A stretch of DNA of 15,943 bases from assembly GCA_023435855.1 (NCBI GenBank), contig JAEZLG010000288.1, positions 1 through 15,943 of the forward strand, given 5' to 3'. The position numbers and the translations under genes are program-made. The stretch is from Bacillota bacterium. Lineage in GTDB: Bacteria; Bacillota; Clostridia; Christensenellales; CAG-138. This document shows positions 6,273-14,216 of the stretch, in pieces (the stretch's first letter is position 1; each line of letters begins with the position of its first letter). The notes under the pieces are model-generated. The model had not been told where the DNA came from, did no database searches, and saw nothing but the letters and a program-made list of their open reading frames with translations.

Positions 6273-7090
6273 TTTCCCTTGCCCCCCTGCGCGGATGGTG
6301 TTGATTCAACTTCTGCGTCTTGTGCAAGAAGCGTTTCTTGCGGTGTAGGCTCAACAAGCTCGCCTTCCATGGGTTTCGCGCCGATTAACCGCGTCAGAGG
6401 GCTCCCCTCAGGTAAAAATGATTGAAGCTCGGTAACGGGAATGGCAAACTGCGGTGCAGGATCTACATAGGTGGTAATCTCGTACTGGCGATACATCAAC
6501 ACAAGTTCATTTCCGGATATATAGTAAAGCTGCCTATCCTCCATGGGCATCACTTCGCAAAGGAGCGTAAGCCCATTGTTTTTCGCTTGCATGGTAATGA
6601 TATCGGGCAGCACGCGCCGCCATCTGTCGTTTTCGGCATCAAAATTATCCGCAATGGAGAGTTTTTCGCCTGTTGTAACATCGTAGTTTAAGGAGATTAT
6701 ATCTATGGGCTCACTTGTATCAAGGTCTTTCACCTCGAGCACAGCGGACAGAATACCGTTGCTGTTATTGGTGATCATGTAAGTCGTGAATACCTGCACA
6801 TCGCTTTCTTTCACGCAGTTCATAACGTCTTGATGAATAGAAGCGTTGATCTTATCCGCATTTTCACCTTCGATATGCGGATAGAGCATAACGCCTTCGT
6901 CGTTGGAGATTACGCTGCGCGTAATGTAAAGCGGCGGTATTGGCGTACTTTGCGGCGTAACGCCAGGGGAAATCCGGACCGCATCCGCATGGAGGTTAAC
7001 ATCGTCCTCGCCGCTTGAGCAGGCGCTAAAAAGGAGTGCTCCAAACACGCATATCAACATACCCGCCTTAGCGGCCCATGCGCGCTTCAT
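6269..7090 (-). CDS. Lipoprotein with DUF4163/DUF3298-like domain
   Basis: The 273-residue protein begins with a lipoprotein signal peptide: MKRAWAAK, a hydrophobic stretch and the lipobox FSAC, with C24 as the lipidated residue. A Pro/Thr linker follows. From about residue 54 it resembles the PdaC/RsiV-type extracellular module. There is an early DUF4163-like part (VISNDEGVMLYPHIEG and onward to a strand pairing near 130), TTGEKLSIADNF at about 137-148 and the DUF3298 ending YYISGNELVLMYRQYEI with FAIPVTELQSFL between about 189 and 226. The C-terminal 40 residues are low in complexity and probably disordered. Such domains occur on anti-sigma factors, deacetylases and orphan lipoproteins; there is no enzyme domain here, so the role is open. 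A strong GAGGAGG precedes the ATG at 7090, and the eight-cysteine gene overlaps its stop. Confidence 0.8.
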   Translation of the reverse strand: MKRAWAAKAGMLICVFGALLFSACSSGEDDVNLHADAVRISPGVTPQSTPIPPLYITRSVISNDEGVMLYPHIEGENADKINASIHQDVMNCVKESDVQVFTTYMITNNSNGILSAVLEVKDLDTSEPIDIISLNYDVTTGEKLSIADNFDAENDRWRRVLPDIITMQAKNNGLTLLCEVMPMEDRQLYYISGNELVLMYRQYEITTYVDPAPQFAIPVTELQSFLPEGSPLTRLIGAKPMEGELVEPTPQETLLAQDAEVESTPSAQGGKGK

Positions 7091-7123
7091 ATAAGCTCCT
7101 CCTCACTAACCTTATTCCCCCAA

Positions 7124-7132
7124 ATTATAACA
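7124..7132 (-). promoter_or_regulatory. Extended -10 promoter for the lipoprotein gene
   Basis: On the minus strand a perfect TATAAT (7124-7129) is preceded by TGT (7130-7132), giving an extended -10 element. No good -35 box is present at 16-18 bases, which extended promoters tolerate. It lies about 34 bases before the lipoprotein ATG and after the thiI stop. Confidence 0.55.
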
Positions 7133-7163
7133 TAAAGGAGCAGGTATTCGTATGAACAAAGCG

Positions 7164-8333
7164 TTAAATAACCGTCACTACCTCTGTGTTTTCCAAAGCT
7201 TCTATGATCATGGCTGTAAAATCAACATTAGCTTCGCTCTTTCTTATTCCCGTTACAGTTGGCTTTGTCACTGGGTGCTCCGGGACAAACACAGTACAGC
7301 AATCTTCATAGGGCAATATGGAGGTTTCAAAGGTATTGATCTTTTTTGCGATTGTTACAATCTCGTCCTTGTCGAAGCCGATAAGCGGGCGAAATACCGG
7401 CATATGCACCGCATCGTCGGTAGCGCATAAGCTTTCAAGCGTTTGACTCGCTACCTGTCCTAGCGCTTCGCCTGTGATGAGAGCCGGTGCGCCGTCTTTT
7501 TCGGCGATGGTTTCTGCGATTTTCATCATGAGTCTTCTCATGATAACCGTAGTTTCCTTGGGCGGGCATTGATCGTAGATAGCCAGCTGTATTTTCGTAA
7601 ACGGAACCAAATGCAGCTTTACTTCCCCCGAGTATTCACTTAAAAGCTTCGTAAGCGCGACCACCTTATCGCGAGCTCGCTCACTTGTGTAAGGATAACT
7701 GTAAAAATGTACGGCGGATAGTTCAAGCCCGCGCTTTGCCATAAGGTAGCCCGCTACAGGGCTGTCAATTCCTCCCGATATGAGAAGCGCCGCTCTGCCG
7801 GCAGTACCAGTAGGCATACCGCCTGCACACGGAATTTCCTCACAGTACACATAAGCGCTGTCACGCACCTCCACGGTAACCTTTAAGGCAGGTGCGTGCA
7901 CATCCACATAAAGCTTATCGGGGTACTCCTCCAAAATGAGATGCCCGAGCTCGCGGCAAATTTCTTGTGAGTCGAGCGGAAATCGTTTATCGCCGCGTCG
8001 TGCAAGCACCTTGAAACTCAATCGTTCCTTACCCTCAAGCGCAGGTTCCACAAGCGTCTTTGCCGCATGCAAGATGGTATTCATGTCCTTGTTAACCGAA
8101 AGCGCCGGGCTCACGGAGTGAATACCGAACACCTTTTGGAGTTTGTTGATTACGCTTTCTTCATCGGTATCTTTAAGGCCGCGCACGTAGATGCGCCCCT
8201 GCTCGTAACGTGAGGAAGCTCCGGTTCCGACAAGGGCACCGTTAATGCGCTGCAAAAGCTTTCGCTCAAAAAATGGTTTGTTCAATCCCTTAAGATGGAT
8301 CTCCGCATAGCGAATGAGGAGTACTTTTTCCAT
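7164..8333 (-). CDS. thiI: tRNA 4-thiouridine synthase ThiI, short form without rhodanese domain
   Basis: This 389-residue enzyme adenylates U8 of tRNA and exchanges it for sulfur to make 4-thiouridine; in some bacteria it also supplies sulfur for thiamine. The N-terminal ferredoxin-like and THUMP region covers about 1-165. The PP-loop ATPase motif LLISGGIDSPVAGYLMAKRG is at 183-202. Downstream are LITGEALGQVASQTLESL at 285-302, MPVFRPLIGFDKDEIV at 311-326 and PYEDCCTVFVPEHPVTKP at 341-358, which carries the conserved cysteine. It ends there without the C-terminal rhodanese domain of E. coli ThiI, as is usual in Firmicutes, where a dedicated desulfurase donates sulfur directly. GGAGG lies four bases before the ATG at 8333, only 17 bases after the desulfurase gene, so both are one operon. 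Confidence 0.96.
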   Translation of the reverse strand: MEKVLLIRYAEIHLKGLNKPFFERKLLQRINGALVGTGASSRYEQGRIYVRGLKDTDEESVINKLQKVFGIHSVSPALSVNKDMNTILHAAKTLVEPALEGKERLSFKVLARRGDKRFPLDSQEICRELGHLILEEYPDKLYVDVHAPALKVTVEVRDSAYVYCEEIPCAGGMPTGTAGRAALLISGGIDSPVAGYLMAKRGLELSAVHFYSYPYTSERARDKVVALTKLLSEYSGEVKLHLVPFTKIQLAIYDQCPPKETTVIMRRLMMKIAETIAEKDGAPALITGEALGQVASQTLESLCATDDAVHMPVFRPLIGFDKDEIVTIAKKINTFETSILPYEDCCTVFVPEHPVTKPTVTGIRKSEANVDFTAMIIEALENTEVVTVI

Positions 8334-8350
8334 GGTGCCTCCAAATTAAT

Positions 8351-9490
8351 TTATCTTCTTGTGTAACGCCTGAGTGTGGGCAAAATCTCTTTTATAGCAG
8401 CTGCGGTCGTATCCATCTCAGCTAACGTATTCATGGGAGAAAAGCTAAAACGTATCGCGCCTTCCTGACGTTCGCCAACAATGCCCATGGCATTGAGAAT
8501 TCGGTTTTTGCCGGCCTTATGCGCGGCGCATGCGGAGCCAGTGGATACGTATATCTCCATAGCCTCCAATGCGTGCAGCAGTACCTCGCCGCGAACACCT
8601 AAAAACGATGCGTTTAAAATGTGCGGTGCGCTCTCCTCTATTGGCGGCCCGTTGAGAACGACCTGCGGGAGTGCCGATAAGCGCTCCGCGAGCCTCCGCT
8701 TGCAAGCATACATGGAATCGGTAAACCGCGCAAGGTTTTTCAGATAGAATTGCAGTGATGCATCCATGCCCATGATGCCCGGCGTATTAAGCGTACCAGA
8801 ACGCAGGTTTTTTTCCTGACCGCCGCCCGATTGTCCGCCGACAAAACGAAGTCCCTTTTTTACATAAAGCGCTCCGACACCCTTTGGGCCATGAAACTTA
8901 TGTGCACTCACGCTGTAAAGGTCCGCGTTTTTGGCATCGAACGGAACCTTTAAAAATCCTTGTACACCATCACAATGCACCACTGCTTGCGGCGCCTTTC
9001 GCTTAACAAGCTTATAGACCGACTCCATATCGTTGATGGCCCCTACCTCGTTATTCACCTGCATCACCGAAACCAAAAGAGTGTCGGGTGTTAAAAGCGT
9101 GTTGAGGTTATCCATATCGAGCTGTCCTATTCGATTAACGCCCACATCTACAACCTCATAGGCACGGCTTAGCGTCCTCATACACTCGTACACAGACGGA
9201 TGCTCCACCGCACTCACAATCACTCGTCCGCCGCCGCGCATAGCGCGAAGCGAACCTAAAATGGCCATATTGTTGCTTTCTGTTGCACCTGAGGTAAACA
9301 GTATTTCCTCAGGTAAAGCCTTCAAAACACCGGCAAATCTTTCGCGTGCTGATTCTACGTCCCGCTCTGCTGCTACGGCCGGTGAATAGGCTGCGGCGGG
9401 GTTAAAAAAGCTCTCTAACATATATCGGTTCACGGCTTCCGCTGCCACGTCAAATGCTCGCGTAGTCGCGCTGTTATCTAAATAAATCAT
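8351..9490 (-). CDS. nifZ: Cysteine desulfurase, NifZ-type partner of ThiI
   Basis: This 379-residue PLP enzyme removes sulfur from cysteine as a protein-bound persulfide. Family motifs are MIYLDNSATT at the N-terminus, FTSGATESNN at 65-74, SAVEHPSVYE at 93-102, VHCDGVQ at 171-177 (Asp and Gln facing PLP), SAHKFHGPKGVG at 195-206 with K198 as the PLP lysine, and STGSACAAHKAGK at 316-328 with persulfide-forming C321. The short SAC loop followed by Lys-rich KAGKNRIL resembles the NifZ type that is paired with thiI in Bacillus subtilis, where it supplies sulfur for 4-thiouridine. I use the ATG at 9490, eight bases after GGAG; a GTG three codons earlier overlaps that ribosome binding site. thiI follows after 17 bases. 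The symbol rests on context as much as on sequence. Confidence 0.92.
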   Translation of the reverse strand: MIYLDNSATTRAFDVAAEAVNRYMLESFFNPAAAYSPAVAAERDVESARERFAGVLKALPEEILFTSGATESNNMAILGSLRAMRGGGRVIVSAVEHPSVYECMRTLSRAYEVVDVGVNRIGQLDMDNLNTLLTPDTLLVSVMQVNNEVGAINDMESVYKLVKRKAPQAVVHCDGVQGFLKVPFDAKNADLYSVSAHKFHGPKGVGALYVKKGLRFVGGQSGGGQEKNLRSGTLNTPGIMGMDASLQFYLKNLARFTDSMYACKRRLAERLSALPQVVLNGPPIEESAPHILNASFLGVRGEVLLHALEAMEIYVSTGSACAAHKAGKNRILNAMGIVGERQEGAIRFSFSPMNTLAEMDTTAAAIKEILPTLRRYTRR

Positions 9491-9516
9491 AACCTTCACT
9501 CCAATGTATACTTTAA

Positions 9517-9533
9517 GAGTACTTAGTCTACTC
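9517..9533. promoter_or_regulatory. Inverted repeat in the nifZ leader, possible operator
   Basis: GAGTA and TACTC form 5-base arms around a 7-base spacer, about 27-43 bases upstream of the nifZ ATG and just downstream of its candidate promoter. A repressor site, for instance of an Rrf2-type (IscR/CymR) sulfur or iron-sulfur regulator, would fit the gene function, but the motif does not clearly match any consensus I know. Short repeats of this size also arise by chance. Confidence 0.25.
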
Positions 9534-9551
9534 CCATACCTATGTATATGT

Positions 9552-9578
9552 ATTTTATCATAAAGCCGTCCTCAGCAA
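9552..9578 (-). promoter_or_regulatory. Candidate promoter for nifZ-thiI
   Basis: On the minus strand TAAAAT (9552-9557) is preceded by TGA, an extended -10. TTGCTG (9573-9578) stands 15 bases further upstream as a weak, slightly close -35 box. The leader to the nifZ ATG would be about 55 bases and contains the inverted repeat at 9517-9533. Confidence 0.4.
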
Positions 9579-9597
9579 TTTAGGCGCTGCGGTTTTC

Positions 9598-9627
9598 TTT
9601 CCGCTATTCTACCATAAAAAGCGGAAA
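9598..9627. repeat. 8-base inverted repeat upstream of clpC
   Basis: TTTCCGCT (9598-9605) and AGCGGAAA (9620-9627) are perfect inverted arms around 14 bases, in the divergent region between nifZ and clpC and about 38 bases before the clpC -35 box. It matches neither the CtsR direct-repeat box nor the HrcA CIRCE element. It could be an operator or a weak hairpin. Confidence 0.4.
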
Positions 9628-9664
9628 ATGACGCAAAAGCTTAAGGAGTTTCGATATACTTCAA

Positions 9665-9693
9665 TTGCCCGTATGCATTTTTTGCTGTAAAAT
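9665..9693 (+). promoter_or_regulatory. Sigma-A promoter for clpC
   Basis: TTGCCC (9665-9670, four of six) and TAAAAT (9688-9693, five of six) are separated by exactly 17 bases. The predicted start near 9700 gives a leader of about 22 bases containing GGAGGGGAG before the ATG at 9722. No CtsR or CIRCE operator is recognisable around it. Confidence 0.55.
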
Positions 9694-9721
9694 GGAAGGA
9701 ACATTGGAGGGGAGAGTCGTT

Positions 9722-12148
9722 ATGGATTTTTTGGACAGGTTCACCGAAGGTGCCAAGCGTGCGCTCGCCTACGCGCAGGACAGCGCAAAGGAAATGGGTC
9801 ATAACCATGTAGGTACCGAACACCTGCTCATTGGCATTTTACGGGACCGTGACGGCGCAGCCTCGCAGGTATTGGCAACACTTAAAGTATCCGAAAACGA
9901 CGTAATTCTCCGCACGGAATCGCTCATAGGTCGTTCAGCACCCACATTCATCAATAGCTTCGGTTATACACCCTCCACCAAAAAAGTACTGGAGCTGAGC
10001 CTGTACGAATCAAAAACGCAAAAAACCAGCTACATAGGTACCGAGCACATACTCCTCGCCATCCTTCGTGAAAAGGACTGCGCAGCAGCACGCATGCTCG
10101 ATGGATTTGGCGTTACGATTGACGATGTAGTATCTGCACTTCCCGATAACACACCGCAGCACAAGCATTCAACCACCGCTGAGCCTGAGGCTGAACATTC
10201 CGCAACCCCTGCGCTCGACCAGTTCGGGGTCGATCTCACATCACAAGCCTCCGAAGGTATGCTCGATCCCGTAATCGGCCGCGAAACAGAAATACAACGT
10301 ATACTGCAGATTTTAAGCCGTCGCACAAAAAACAACCCCGTACTTCTGGGGGACCCGGGCGTTGGCAAAAGCGCCATTGCAGAGGGTCTTGCGCAGCGCA
10401 TCTCAAACGGCAATATTCCCGATTCCCTCCGCGGCAAGCGGCTTGTTTCCCTCGATTTAAGCGGCATGGTAGCAGGCGCGAAATACCGCGGCGACTTTGA
10501 GGAGCGCTTAAAAACAACCATCAAAGAACTTCGTCAAAGCGGTAATGTGATCCTTTTCATCGACGAGCTTCATACCATCGTAGGCGCAGGCGCAACAAAC
10601 GGCAGTATCGATGCCTCCAACATTTTAAAACCCGCACTTGCACGGGGTGAAATACAGGTAGTAGGCGCAACCACGCTGGATGAGTACCGCCGACATATAG
10701 AAAAGGATGCTGCACTCGAACGCCGTTTCCAGCCTGTTACCGTAGGTGAACCTACACCTGAGGAAGCATTAAAAATACTCTACGGGCTTCGAGACCGTTA
10801 TGAGGCCCATCATCGTGCCAGCATCACCGATGGTGCGCTCAATGCCGCGGTGGAACTATCCGCCCGCTATATTCCCGACAGGTTTTTGCCGGATAAAGCC
10901 ATCGACATCATGGACGAAGCAGCAAGCCGCGTGCGTTTAACAGCATTCAGCCAACCGCCCGATTTAAAGAGGCTGGAACTCAAGCTGGAAGCGCTGTATA
11001 AGGAAAAGGAAGAGGCTGTCAACAATCAGAACTTTGAACGCGCTGCCGCTGTTCGCGATGAGGAGCTCAAGATCAAATCGAGCATGCGTTCAATGCGCGA
11101 GGATTGGGAGGATAAGCAGCGAAACTTTGCATTCACCGTGACAGAACAGGATATCGCCGAAGTTGTGAACGCATGGACGGGCATCCCCGTGCAGCAGCTT
11201 ACCGAGGATGAAAGCGAGCGGTTGATGCATTTGGAAGATAAGCTTCACGAACGCGTTGTTGGGCAAGACGAGGCCGTTATTGCCGTCTCCCGTGCCATTC
11301 GACGCGCGCGCGCAGGACTTAAGGATCCCAAGCGTCCCATCGGCTCCTATATGTTTTTAGGGCCTACAGGGGTAGGAAAAACGGAACTTTGTCGCGCTCT
11401 TGCTGAAACGCTTTTCGGTAACGAGAACTCCCTCATACGACTCGATATGTCCGAATATATGGAAGCACACAGCATCAGTAAGCTCTTTGGCCCACCACCG
11501 GGTTACGTAGGTTACGAAGACGGCGGCCAACTTACCGAGCGTGTACGCCGTAAGCCCTATTCCGTGGTACTGCTTGACGAACTGGAAAAAGCACATCCCG
11601 ATGTGTTTAATGCACTCTTGCAGATACTCGAAGACGGCAGACTTACCGATTCAAAAGGCAGGCTCGTTGATTTTAAAAATACCGTCGTCATCATGACATC
11701 CAACGCCGGCGCAGAAAAACTCAACAAGGCTTCCGCCGTGGGTTTCACCTCCTACACACCCGATTCCTCTTATGAGCGCATGCGCGAGGAAATGCTCGCA
11801 GAGCTTAAAAAAACCTTCCGTCCCGAATTTTTGAACCGCATCGACGAGATCATTGTTTTCCGCCCGCTCGAGCAGGCGCAGGCAAAAGAGATTGCTAAGT
11901 TGATGCTTGAAAGTGTTTCGCAGCGTCTACAATCGCGCGGCATCGAGCTTTCCTTCTTAGACGAAGCAGTTGAATATCTTGCCAAAGCCGGTTTTGATCC
12001 CGTATATGGCGCACGCCCGCTACGCCGCGCTATACAGCAGCAGGTTGAGGACAGCCTGAGCGAGGAAATTCTCTGCGGCCGCATAGACCTGGGCGAAAGC
12101 ATTTTGGTTGGCACCGACAGTGAAAAACTTCTGTTTCAAAAACAGTAG
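9722..12148 (+). CDS. clpC: ATP-dependent Clp protease ATPase subunit ClpC
   Basis: This 808-residue Hsp100/AAA+ unfoldase feeds damaged or tagged proteins to ClpP, and its length is normal for ClpC. Two Clp-N repeats fill about 1-142, then a hydrophilic linker to about 165. The first AAA+ module has Walker A GDPGVGKS at 210-217, pore loop KYRG at 254-257 and Walker B ILFIDE at 277-282. The short middle domain (about 410-465) contains the UVR-like helix FERAAAVRDEELK, a mark of ClpC as opposed to ClpB. The second AAA+ module has GPTGVGKT at 547-554, pore loop GYVG at 594-597 and Walker B VVLLDE at 615-620. VGF at 673-675 is the ClpP-docking loop, so ClpP should bind. I start at the ATG at 9722; an in-frame TTG at 9665 lies within the promoter. 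The ctsR, mcsA and mcsB genes that usually precede clpC are absent here. Confidence 0.96.
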   Translation: MDFLDRFTEGAKRALAYAQDSAKEMGHNHVGTEHLLIGILRDRDGAASQVLATLKVSENDVILRTESLIGRSAPTFINSFGYTPSTKKVLELSLYESKTQKTSYIGTEHILLAILREKDCAAARMLDGFGVTIDDVVSALPDNTPQHKHSTTAEPEAEHSATPALDQFGVDLTSQASEGMLDPVIGRETEIQRILQILSRRTKNNPVLLGDPGVGKSAIAEGLAQRISNGNIPDSLRGKRLVSLDLSGMVAGAKYRGDFEERLKTTIKELRQSGNVILFIDELHTIVGAGATNGSIDASNILKPALARGEIQVVGATTLDEYRRHIEKDAALERRFQPVTVGEPTPEEALKILYGLRDRYEAHHRASITDGALNAAVELSARYIPDRFLPDKAIDIMDEAASRVRLTAFSQPPDLKRLELKLEALYKEKEEAVNNQNFERAAAVRDEELKIKSSMRSMREDWEDKQRNFAFTVTEQDIAEVVNAWTGIPVQQLTEDESERLMHLEDKLHERVVGQDEAVIAVSRAIRRARAGLKDPKRPIGSYMFLGPTGVGKTELCRALAETLFGNENSLIRLDMSEYMEAHSISKLFGPPPGYVGYEDGGQLTERVRRKPYSVVLLDELEKAHPDVFNALLQILEDGRLTDSKGRLVDFKNTVVIMTSNAGAEKLNKASAVGFTSYTPDSSYERMREEMLAELKKTFRPEFLNRIDEIIVFRPLEQAQAKEIAKLMLESVSQRLQSRGIELSFLDEAVEYLAKAGFDPVYGARPLRRAIQQQVEDSLSEEILCGRIDLGESILVGTDSEKLLFQKQ

Positions 12149-12232
12149 CTTGTGTTTGAAAAGCTCACACATGACAAGTAAGATACTACTTTAAGGCAGA
12201 CCCAACGTTTACAATTTGTTTATGAAATATCC

Positions 12233-12261
12233 GTTACAAATTTAGCCGAAAATGATAAAAT
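12233..12261 (+). promoter_or_regulatory. Candidate sigma-A promoter for the amidase-lipoprotein pair
   Basis: GTTACA (12233-12238, four of six) lies exactly 17 bases from TAAAAT (12256-12261, five of six), about 35 bases before the amidase ATG. The preceding 85 bases after clpC contain no clear terminator, so read-through from clpC is also possible. Confidence 0.5.
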
Positions 12262-12296
12262 AATCCCGTATTTCAAGTGAATTTCGGACGGACCTT

Positions 12297-13307
12297 ATGC
12301 GTATTGCTCACAAGAGGATTTTAACTGTCGTTATGGCGGCGGCGCTCTTATTTATGAGCGGCGTTTCTTTTGCGCTTCCCGCCTATCCTGAAAAACCCCT
12401 TTCTTTAGGAGATAGCGGAGATGAGGTCGCATCGCTTCAATCGGAGCTTCAATCCAACGGCCTTTATTCCGGTGAAATTACAGGCCTGTATGACGAAAAC
12501 ACACGTGCAGCCGTCGAAGCTTTGCAAACAATATTAGGCCTCTCCCCCGACGGCGTGTTCGGTGCTGTTACCTATAAGGCGTATGTAACTTTGCTAATAG
12601 AACAGCCTCTTATACCCATCGAACCTGCTTCCTCAGAGTTACCTTCAAGTCATGTACTTGAAGGTAAGATTATCGGTCTCGACCCGGGGCATCAAGCAAC
12701 TGCCGATATCGTGCTTGAACGCATTTCCCCGGTTACGAACCTTTTTAAGTTCCGCATGAGCACCGGCACAATCGGCGTTAAGACCGGTACCGCGGAGTCA
12801 CTCATCAACCTTTTAATTGCCTTAAAACTCAAAGACATGCTTGATGAAGCCGGAGCTCAGGTCATCATGACCCGTACGGAGCAGTCGGTCAACGTATCCA
12901 ACTCCGAACGAGCATTTGTCATGAACAATGCAGGTGTGGATTTTTGGATCAGGCTCCATTGCGACAATTCTTCTGATGAGAAGCTTACCGGCGCATCCGT
13001 GCTCATCCCTTCAGCTTCTGAGACCCCCGGTATCTACGAGAAAAGCCTTACGCTTGGTGTTTGCGTTCTGGATGCTTTTTGTGCATCCACAGGTGCAAAG
13101 AACCTAAACATTGCTTCACTATCGAATCAGTCCGGCTTCAACTGGTCGCAAAATCCCGTCGTCACGATTGAAATGGGTTATCTTTCTAACCCTTGTGACG
13201 ATGTGCGATTAAATGGCGATACCTACCAAAGCGCTTGCGCAAAGGGTGTATTCGACGGCATTCTCGCTTACTATGTTGCAAATGCATCCCTTGACGGTAA
13301 CGCATGA
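12297..13307 (+). CDS. Secreted N-acetylmuramoyl-L-alanine amidase (Amidase_3) with peptidoglycan-binding domain
   Basis: The 336-residue protein begins with a Sec signal peptide (charged start, hydrophobic VVMAAALLFMSG, likely cut near residue 26-29). Residues about 35-100 form a PG_binding_1 domain, seen as LSLGDSGDEVASLQSELQSNGLYSG and LGLSPDGVFGAVTYKA. After a Pro/Ser linker, residues 122-330 are an Amidase_3 zinc hydrolase that cuts the bond between N-acetylmuramic acid and L-alanine in peptidoglycan. Zinc ligands by family analogy are H132 in GLDPGHQ, E167 in GTAES and H221 in RLHCDN, with the catalytic E292 in TIEMGYLSNP. The usual second glycine of the DPGHGG motif is replaced (DPGHQA). 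The ribosome binding site is weak (GGACGGA). A 4-base overlap couples it to the next gene. The role could be cell separation, wall turnover or spore-related lysis; the promoter suggests vegetative expression. Confidence 0.9.
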   Translation: MRIAHKRILTVVMAAALLFMSGVSFALPAYPEKPLSLGDSGDEVASLQSELQSNGLYSGEITGLYDENTRAAVEALQTILGLSPDGVFGAVTYKAYVTLLIEQPLIPIEPASSELPSSHVLEGKIIGLDPGHQATADIVLERISPVTNLFKFRMSTGTIGVKTGTAESLINLLIALKLKDMLDEAGAQVIMTRTEQSVNVSNSERAFVMNNAGVDFWIRLHCDNSSDEKLTGASVLIPSASETPGIYEKSLTLGVCVLDAFCASTGAKNLNIASLSNQSGFNWSQNPVVTIEMGYLSNPCDDVRLNGDTYQSACAKGVFDGILAYYVANASLDGNA

Positions 13308-14167
13308 ACATAGCTTTTAAAAAACTGAAACAATACGGCGTTGCGTTCCTTGCGCTTACGTCGCTTTTTTTATGGAGCGCGTGCGAAAAAACCTCATCTG
13401 CCCCTTCACTTTCACCTTCCCCCATTTCTACGCCCTCTCCTTCGATTACAGTTTCCGCCTCTTTATCACCGGAGAATGATGAAACCGCGGTCGAGAGCTT
13501 TCCCGACAACCGCGTTCTTTTATTCTTTTCAACCTATGACGTTGACACAGCACTTTTGCGCGCTGCCTTTTATGACGCGCTATCCGTCAAAGGGGGCATC
13601 GATGCGTTGAATACCATCATGGAGATATCAAAAGCCGAGCCCTATCCTTTTAAATGCCTGCTTAGCGTAGGAAGACTGTTGTATGACGGAAGCAATTTCA
13701 GCGGTATTGTCTCTATCCCGCAAGGCGAAGGCAAACTTATGGCAGGCTCCGGCAAATTTACCTTTACCTATGCAAACGGCCCCGTGCTTTATGGGACTGT
13801 GGAAGAAGAGAGACTCGGCTTCTTCGTGTTAAGCGCCGACGGTGATTTTATCTACATGGTGCGCATGGCAAGAACGCAAGACGATTGGATCGTATGTGTG
13901 GATACGCCCGCGAAACGAAGCTTGATGCAGTGGGGAGAAACAAGCCGTTTTACGAGCTTTTCAAGTGATTTTATTCCTTATATACCATTTGCGACGCCTA
14001 CGCCCGTCTTAACGCCCGGGTGGGACGAAGCGGCAAGCAGTGGAGACAAACCGGATTTTTCGGAAGATAACTGGTTTGCGTTTTCCTTTGATAAGCTTTC
14101 TGAGGGTGCAGATACCGTCTATGAACTGAGAGACGGCACGCTGTTTGAACACATAGTGAGCGAATAA
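13304..14167 (+). CDS. Lipoprotein of unknown function coupled to the amidase
   Basis: The 287-residue protein has a lipoprotein signal peptide with the lipobox LWSAC (C27), then a Ser/Pro/Thr-rich tether to about residue 55 rich in SPSP/TPSP repeats. The folded part from about 65 to 220 has no motif I recognise; it is mixed alpha/beta in look, with VLLFFSTYDVDTALLRAAFY near 71-90 and several glycine-containing strands. A second Pro/Thr stretch (FATPTPVLTPG near 230-240) precedes a final acidic segment. Its ATG overlaps the amidase stop in an ATGA arrangement, so the two products are probably made together and both reach the outside of the membrane. A partner or regulator of the amidase is a reasonable inference but is not shown. 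A strong terminator follows after about 20 bases. Confidence 0.75.
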   Translation: MNIAFKKLKQYGVAFLALTSLFLWSACEKTSSAPSLSPSPISTPSPSITVSASLSPENDETAVESFPDNRVLLFFSTYDVDTALLRAAFYDALSVKGGIDALNTIMEISKAEPYPFKCLLSVGRLLYDGSNFSGIVSIPQGEGKLMAGSGKFTFTYANGPVLYGTVEEERLGFFVLSADGDFIYMVRMARTQDDWIVCVDTPAKRSLMQWGETSRFTSFSSDFIPYIPFATPTPVLTPGWDEAASSGDKPDFSEDNWFAFSFDKLSEGADTVYELRDGTLFEHIVSE

Positions 14168-14188
14168 GATTTTATATAGCACCTTTAG

Positions 14189-14216
14189 CCGCGTCCGAGT
14201 CGGACGCGGTTTTTTA
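14189..14216 (+). terminator. Rho-independent terminator after the amidase-lipoprotein pair
   Basis: A perfect 9-base GC-rich stem CCGCGTCCG / CGGACGCGG with a 3-base loop is followed directly by six T. It begins 22 bases after the lipoprotein stop and separates this unit from htrA. Confidence 0.93.

Noticed and set aside
7152..7430. Plus-strand 92-codon frame with AAGGAG upstream
   Set aside because: It lies antisense to the 3' end of thiI, which is unambiguous. The AAGGAG is 14 or more bases from the ATG and the product has no recognisable character.
9665..9721. N-terminal extension of ClpC from an in-frame TTG
   Set aside because: The TTG is itself the -35 box of the candidate promoter, the extension has no ribosome binding site, and ClpC homologues begin near MDFLDRFT, matching the ATG at 9722.
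10030..10524. Long minus-strand open frames inside clpC
   Set aside because: They are antisense shadows of a strongly conserved AAA+ coding region, with no start signals of their own.
12149..12181. Possible terminator directly after clpC
   Set aside because: Only short, interrupted complementarity (CTTGT with ACAAG, GTGT with ACAC) is present and no T-run follows, so it was not annotated.
12297..13307. Assignment of the amidase as the spore germination amidase CwlD
   Set aside because: It has a peptidoglycan-binding domain and a vegetative-type promoter and is not beside sporulation genes, so the specific name is not supported.
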